DNA of 20,145 bases from NCBI GenBank assembly GCA_030531135.1, contig JAUNOJ010000001.1, forward strand, positions 1 to 20,145. The letters run 5' to 3'. The notes below the pieces were generated by a model. It saw only the letters and a program-made list of their open reading frames with translations. It ran no database searches and was not told the DNA's origin. Origin of the DNA: Sutterellaceae bacterium (GTDB taxonomy: Bacteria > Pseudomonadota > Gammaproteobacteria > Burkholderiales > Burkholderiaceae_F). The position numbers and the translations under genes were made by a program. Positions 17,508-20,145 of the stretch are shown here, piece by piece. The number at the start of each line of letters is the position of its first letter. The stretch's first letter is position 1.

Positions 17508-17529
17508 TTGATTGCGCTACAATCATCCG

Positions 17530-17616
17530 TGATGAAAGGGGGTGTGTCTTCATAAAAGTACACCTCATCATTTGGACAAGGCTCTGGTGTTGCGAACACC
17601 GGGCCTTGTCGTTTTT
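17530..17616 (+). ncRNA. Candidate small RNA with two hairpins and its own terminator
   Basis: After a TACAATC -10-like box (17518-17524; no clear -35), an RNA of about 87 nt would fold into two hairpins. The first pairs TGATGA (17530-17535) with TCATCA (17565-17570), bulges AAGGG, then pairs GGTGT with ACACC (17541-17545/17560-17564). The second pairs GACAAGGC with GCCTTGTC (17575-17582/17603-17610) and GGTGTT with AACACC around a GCG loop, followed by TTTTT (17612-17616). The second is an excellent intrinsic terminator and could simply end the tusA-like mRNA. The first hairpin and the -10-like box are what suggest an independent RNA. It also contains a seven-codon ATG...TAA frame. No known family recognised. 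Confidence 0.45.
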
Positions 17617-17689
17617 CAGGGGCTCAAAAACGCAAGAAGGGAGCCGCCGTAAAAGTTCGCACAAAAGGCAAAGAATGACCTTCGAGTTT

Positions 17690-17716
17690 GAGAACAACAG
17701 TTCTCTTTAGTCTCTT
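17690..17716 (+). terminator. Weak hairpin with T-rich tail downstream of the tusA-like gene
   Basis: GAGAAC (17690-17695) pairs with GTTCTC (17700-17705) around AACA, and T-rich sequence follows. On the minus strand, where it would serve the Panacea gene, no T tract follows. Otherwise 17617-17689 shows nothing I can name. Confidence 0.3.
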
Positions 17717-17717
17717 T

Positions 17718-18290
17718 TTATGTTTGGAGGTCTTTTGTGGCAGTCAGAAAATCCTCAGACTCCATCAGTTTTTTGAGGGTGGCGTCGGTTTGCTCTTGGG
17801 TGATCCCATTTTTCCGGAGAAGATCGGCAATATTTATCGGAGACGAAGGCTCATCAGATCTAGTCCATTCCGGACAATAGACGGGATGGATCAACATTTC
17901 TTTGAGCTCTCGGAGAGGAACCGTCCCGCATGATTCGTAAACGGAGTCCAGGATACCTTGATCGGCCACCGACAACTCGTCGAACGTGTCCAAAGGATCT
18001 TCTCTGCGGACTTCTACTGATGGATTCAGTGCGAGATCGTGTGGATTTGGTTTAGTGATCCATTGGTTTGAGTATTTGTTGTAGCTACAGAAGCAAGCAT
18101 AGGTTGATGAAAGACCCGGTCCCGATTCCGTAGACACGAGACTATCTCCCGTCAATCGTTCTCCGTATCGGAGAAGAAATTGTTTTTCCGCCAGATACAT
18201 CAACAGCAAGAGTTTCGCTTGCGTCATCCGACCATCGTTTTTCCAGAGAATGTAAGCCGCAACGTGCGTGGCTTTAGGGATGTCAAACAT
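17718..18290 (-). CDS. Panacea-domain (DUF4065, SocA/PanA-like) protein
   Basis: A 190-residue soluble protein. Residues about 7-115 fit the Panacea domain: an opening helix (ATHVAAYILWKN), then MTQAKLLLLMYLAEKQFLLRYG, a G(D/E) turn LTGDS and a short SGPGLSSTY stretch equivalent to the family GPV...Y element. Panacea domains act as antitoxins paired with many unrelated toxins, or as proteolytic adaptors (SocA). The C-terminal part (about 120-190) is helical, charged and unassigned. I chose the ATG at 18288-18290 because AAGAGG lies 6 nt upstream; a longer frame begins 11 codons earlier. The sequence seems lower in G+C and in codon bias than its neighbours, consistent with acquired DNA. No toxin-sized partner gene is visible on either side. 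Confidence 0.75.
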   Translation of the reverse strand: MFDIPKATHVAAYILWKNDGRMTQAKLLLLMYLAEKQFLLRYGERLTGDSLVSTESGPGLSSTYACFCSYNKYSNQWITKPNPHDLALNPSVEVRREDPLDTFDELSVADQGILDSVYESCGTVPLRELKEMLIHPVYCPEWTRSDEPSSPINIADLLRKNGITQEQTDATLKKLMESEDFLTATKDLQT

Positions 18291-18314
18291 AACGGGCCTC
18301 TTGGGATTTCCGAA

Positions 18315-18354
18315 GACAATCAAATATTGTCGTTTTGGAGACGGTGATTGTGAA
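18315..18354 (-). promoter_or_regulatory. Panacea gene promoter with palindrome over the -10
   Basis: Minus strand: TTCACA (complement of 18349-18354), 17 bp, GACAAT (complement of 18326-18331). The -10 is one arm of the inverted repeat GACAAT-N5-ATTGTC (18315-18331), a layout typical of autoregulated operators. The start codon is 25 bp downstream. Confidence 0.5.
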
Positions 18355-18406
18355 ACAGTAAAAATTGTACGGAGTCAGTTCAATGGCAGATAGCTTTGCA
18401 CTCTTG

Positions 18407-19099
18407 TTAATCCGATTGATCGGGCGTTTTTATTTTGTCGCGTGAAGTGAGTTTGCCCTGCACAAGGTCGCGAATGAGCCCGTAGCGAATAAGGTCAAGA
18501 CCTCGATACCAACAGAGCATGCGTACGCCGATGATCAAAAGTGTGCAAAACCACAGCGCAAACTGCTGATCGATGCCAAAGTGCCACATGCCGACATAAA
18601 TCCAACTGCCCAAGAAGCCGGCTGAAGCGTAAGGCTGTCGGTCGGATAGCACCATCGGTACTTTGTTGAGCAACACGTCTCGAATCATGCCGCCCATCAC
18701 ACCGGTACACACGCCCAAGATGGTACTTGCCAAAAGCGGAACGCCCGAAGAAAGGCTCAAAGCCGTGCCGCTTACGCTAAAAAATCCCAAGCCCACGGCA
18801 TCGCACCAGATAAACAAACTGTAGGGAATGTGATGGCGAAAGCGACGAATAATGGAAGGCGCAAAGGCGGCGAGCGCTACCGTCATCCAAACGTAGGCTT
18901 CGTTTTCAATCCAATAAAAGTGCTGTGCGCCCAAGACAAGATCGCGAAAGAGTCCCCCGCCAAAAGCCGTGGTAAAGGCCAAAACGAAAACCCCTACGGG
19001 ATCGAAACGTTTGCCTGCGGCAGCCAAAATACCCGCAATGGCAAAGGCCAAAATCCCGATAAAGTCGGCAATGGTCGTGAAGTCAATCGGCATGAACAA
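18407..19099 (-). CDS. Trimeric intracellular cation (TRIC) channel family protein, YadS/YicG type
   Basis: A 230-residue inner-membrane protein with about seven transmembrane helices arranged as two three-helix repeats plus one. Each repeat carries the family glycine-aspartate signature: AFGGGLFRD (about 45-53) and GVMGGMIRD (about 133-141). Prokaryotic TRIC homologues form monovalent-cation channels; the physiological role in bacteria is unclear. The start is either the TTG at 19097-19099, which has AGAGG 5 nt upstream, or the ATG two codons later (19091-19093), which is 11 nt from it. I kept the TTG because of the spacing. The C-terminal tail after about residue 205 is basic and cytoplasmic-looking. 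No obvious terminator follows. Confidence 0.9.
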   Translation of the reverse strand: MFMPIDFTTIADFIGILAFAIAGILAAAGKRFDPVGVFVLAFTTAFGGGLFRDLVLGAQHFYWIENEAYVWMTVALAAFAPSIIRRFRHHIPYSLFIWCDAVGLGFFSVSGTALSLSSGVPLLASTILGVCTGVMGGMIRDVLLNKVPMVLSDRQPYASAGFLGSWIYVGMWHFGIDQQFALWFCTLLIIGVRMLCWYRGLDLIRYGLIRDLVQGKLTSRDKIKTPDQSD

Positions 19100-19230
19100 A
19101 GACGCCTCTCAAGAAAAAACGCGTACGCTTGTCGGAAGCTACAAGGCTATTGTGCTACAAAACTTTGTGTCTGCCGAGCGTTTTTGCGGGTAATTCCTCG
19201 AAATTTGTGCGACAAAAATGCTCGCAATCA

Positions 19231-19500
19231 CTAAGGCTAGGCAATTCTTCGTAGGGTGTTTGATTTGAGTCAGGGCAAGGGCTCGTCAGACGCCGGTAAC
19301 TCGGGTAGCATAGGGCATTCACCTTAGTTGAAGGCCGGCGGGTGCCTGTTTGAGGAGTAAACGGGCGCCGATTGAGCGTCTAAGGACGTTTAAACGCAGG
19401 ATTTCGATAAGGCGAATGCGTTTCCTTTTTCGGAGACGACGGCATTTCGGACTTCATGACCAGCCTCACGAGGCGAAGCGAGAAGTGCCTTGGTAAGGCA
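19231..19500 (+). ncRNA. Candidate structured RNA or long leader before the EamA gene (family unknown)
   Basis: The gene-free stretch 19100-19595 is unusually rich in pairable segments. A possible closing stem is CTAAGGC (19231-19237)/GCCTTGG (19487-19493) and CTTCG (19247-19251)/CGAAG (19474-19478). Inside are CGCCGG (19291-19296)/CCGGCG (19335-19340), an 11-bp stem GGTGCCTGTTT (19341-19351)/AAACGGGCGCC (19359-19369) with loop GAGGAGT, CGTC-TAAG-GACG (19377-19388), CGTTTCC/GGAGACG (19419-19425/19432-19438), GCCT-CACG-AGGC (19463-19474) and TGCCTT/AAGGCA (19486-19491/19495-19500). The last competes with the closing stem. No terminator follows. I compared it from memory with 6S, tmRNA, RNase P and common riboswitches and cannot place it. 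Strand is assumed. Confidence 0.4.
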
Positions 19501-19595
19501 GACCTACAACTCCCCCACTTTCAAAGCGGTCTTGCCCTATATAAAAATGCATTCGGGTGAAAGGCGAGTGCACGAAAAAGAGGGGAAGACGGCCC

Positions 19596-20145
19596 ATGTT
19601 GTTAGGCGTTCTTCTTGGTGTGGCCACCGGAGCACTCTGGGGGCTCATTTATATTGCACCTTTGATGGTGCCCGAATATAACGCCGTTTTGGTGGCTTTG
19701 AGCCGCTTTATGGCGTTCGGTGTCATTTCTTTACCGTTTCTGTATGTGTTTCGTCGCGAAATCGACGGCTTTACCTGGGCCGACATTCGTCAGACGTTTC
19801 GACTTTCTCTTTTCGGAAACGTGCTCTTTTATTGCCTTTTGACGATTTGCATTCGTTTGGCAGGCGCTCCTTTGGCCGGCATGTTTATGGCCGTAATTCC
19901 GGTGTTGGTTGCCATTGTTTCCAACGTGCGCAATCGCGGTACGGACTCCCAAGTACCTTGGAGTAAGATCATTCCGCCCTTGGTCGTGATTTTTGCGGGG
20001 CTTTTGATTGCCAACATCACCGAATTTCAAAAGGCGGCCGCGCAGTCTGCCGAAGGCGGCGAAATGTATTGGGTGGGCGTTGCCTTCGGTATTGCCGCCG
20101 TGATTTCGTGGACGTGGTTTTCCATTGCCAATGCCGAGTGGCTCT
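19596..20145 (+). CDS. EamA/DMT-superfamily transporter, N-terminal 183 residues
   Basis: A hydrophobic reading frame that runs off the window. It begins MLLGVLLGVATGALWGLIYIAP, a typical first helix of drug/metabolite transporters, followed by about five more membrane segments. Features such as the LSRFMAFGVISLPFLYV helix and a LAGAPLAGMFMAVIPVLVAIV helix fit the EamA repeat (10-helix carriers that export amino acids, metabolites or drugs). The substrate cannot be read. I placed the start at the ATG at 19596, with AGGGGAAG about 8-15 nt upstream. A TATATAAAAA stretch at 19539-19548 could be the -10, with no clear -35. If so, the gene has its own promoter downstream of the structured region. 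Confidence 0.88.
   Translation, partial: MLLGVLLGVATGALWGLIYIAPLMVPEYNAVLVALSRFMAFGVISLPFLYVFRREIDGFTWADIRQTFRLSLFGNVLFYCLLTICIRLAGAPLAGMFMAVIPVLVAIVSNVRNRGTDSQVPWSKIIPPLVVIFAGLLIANITEFQKAAAQSAEGGEMYWVGVAFGIAAVISWTWFSIANAEWL

Noticed and set aside
17530..17616. Fluoride or mini-ykkC riboswitch
   Set aside because: The consensus elements are not present and no gene follows on the same strand.
17332..17697. 121-codon minus-strand frame just downstream of the Panacea gene as its missing toxin
   Set aside because: Position and strand would suit a toxin, but it starts with TTG, runs antisense through the terminator hairpin and most of the tusA-like gene, and its Arg/Ser-rich end is what antisense reading of a coding gene produces.
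19231..19500. 6S RNA, tmRNA, RNase P or cobalamin riboswitch
   Set aside because: A short match to the E. coli 6S segment CATTCACCTT exists, but the overall rod with central bubble is not evident; conserved tmRNA, RNase P and B12-box motifs are absent. Left as unknown.

Overview
The window looks like a core-genome stretch of a betaproteobacterium in the Burkholderiales. The gene contents point that way: an aromatic/aspartate aminotransferase next to uvrB and a low-molecular-weight phosphatase gene, and the run yhbY / rlmE / ftsH / folP / glmM. The moderate base composition, TTG starts and host-adapted-looking gene set make me lean towards Sutterellaceae (Sutterella/Parasutterella type). That family call is inference from memory, not a search result.

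Layout. 1-452 is the N-terminal part of a leftward bile acid:sodium symporter family (BASS) gene with a leader of about 200 nt. 816-1063 holds two identical leftward tRNA-Asn(GTT) genes, each with its own hairpin terminator. 1264-2466 is a leftward PLP aminotransferase, divergent from uvrB (2712-4754). uvrB is followed by a low-molecular-weight protein tyrosine phosphatase gene (4776-5249). A phosphoglycolate phosphatase gene (5256-5924) and a long PiT-type phosphate permease gene (6020-8380) run leftward. The permease gene is preceded by a near-perfect Pho box and by a nested repeat cluster. yhbY (8650-9135) is leftward and divergent from the rightward block rlmE (9249-9902), ftsH (10048-12150), folP (12267-13109), glmM (13146-14480), alaS (14622-17261) and a tusA-like gene (17280-17507).

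The right end is more accessory. A compact two-hairpin RNA with a strong terminator lies at about 17530-17616. Next come a leftward Panacea-domain (DUF4065, antitoxin-like) gene with a palindrome over its promoter, a leftward TRIC/YadS-type channel gene, a 496-bp gene-free stretch full of hairpins (19231-19500), and the start of a rightward EamA/DMT transporter gene that runs off the window.

Most genes are housekeeping: DNA repair (uvrB), 23S rRNA methylation and ribosome assembly (rlmE, yhbY), membrane proteolysis (ftsH), folate (folP), cell-wall precursor synthesis (glmM), translation (alaS, tRNA-Asn) and sulfur transfer (tusA-like). The points most worth following up are non-coding: the Pho-box control of the PiT permease, the hairpin just before alaS, the candidate small RNA after the tusA-like gene, the structured region before the EamA gene, and the apparently toxin-less Panacea gene. 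I found no CRISPR array, insertion sequence, rRNA or prophage.
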